Below are positions 5,927-5,936 of a stretch of DNA of 5,936 nucleotides, piece after piece. Location: the NCBI GenBank assembly GCA_910585815.1, contig CAJUFJ010000096.1, forward strand, positions 1 to 5,936. The letters run 5' to 3'. Numbering within the stretch: position 1 is the stretch's first letter; each line of letters starts with the position of its first letter. The stretch comes from an uncultured Oscillospiraceae bacterium. Lineage in GTDB: Bacteria > Bacillota > Clostridia > Oscillospirales > Oscillospiraceae. Position numbers and translations under genes: made by a program. The notes below the pieces were generated by a model that did no database searches, was not told the origin of the DNA, and saw nothing but the letters and a program-made list of their open reading frames with translations.

Positions 5927-5936
5927 GTGTTTCATT

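Larger units (their letters stand above)
5875..5936 (+). mobile_element. Left end of an IS3-family (IS150-type) insertion sequence, continues past the window
   Basis: From 5875 the sequence reads TGAACTGCCCCCATTTG and continues to GACA at 5898. From memory this closely resembles the terminal inverted repeat of IS150, an IS3-family element that starts TGTACTGCACCCATTTTG. It is followed by an internal extended -10 promoter (TGG-TATACT, 5902-5910) and a purine-rich GGGGGGTG ribosome binding site (5922-5929). A transposase OrfA start codon is expected just beyond 5936. The opposite end and the transposase genes are outside the window. The three bases before the element (GGA, 5872-5874) are a candidate target duplication. 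Confidence 0.75.

Overview
The window looks like the chromosome of a GC-rich Firmicute, probably a gut-type Clostridia/Oscillospiraceae relative such as the Flavonifractor/Oscillibacter group. The main reason is a Gram-positive-type replicative polymerase (PolC) with very high third-position GC, together with sigma-A type promoters and strong GGAGG-type ribosome binding sites. The taxon is an inference; no 16S or other marker is present.

Layout. Positions 1-3369 (+) hold the C-terminal ~1120 codons of polC, whose start lies upstream of the window. Positions 3373-3406 form a strong GC-rich hairpin between two convergent genes. Positions 3444-4766 (-) encode a complete NhaC-family Na+/H+ antiporter, driven by a clear promoter at 4801-4829. 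Divergent from it, a second promoter (4891-4918) drives a tRNA-Ala with anticodon CGC (4952-5028), followed four bases later by a perfect 24-bp inverted repeat (5033-5093).

From the tRNA 3' end onward the base composition drops from GC-rich to AT-rich. The segment 5094-5355 holds no convincing gene, only a tRNA T-arm-like sequence on the minus strand and a small hairpin. A strong extended -10 promoter (5356-5383) then precedes a short gene (5471-5845) of unrecognised family, with an N-terminal nucleotide-binding-like GNG motif. It appears to be the N-terminal part of a longer protein: a second frame stays open after its stop and runs directly into the left end of an IS3-family (IS150-type) insertion sequence starting at 5875, which continues past the window edge.

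Taken together, 1-5028 is ordinary core chromosome (replication, ion homeostasis, translation), and 5029-5936 looks like the border of an accessory region attached downstream of a tRNA gene and later damaged by an insertion sequence. The most interesting small-scale signal is the left end of the IS. There the terminal repeat can pair with the transposase ribosome binding site, while the IS's own promoter appears to start transcription inside the 3' arm. This is an arrangement expected to silence translation from read-through transcripts.
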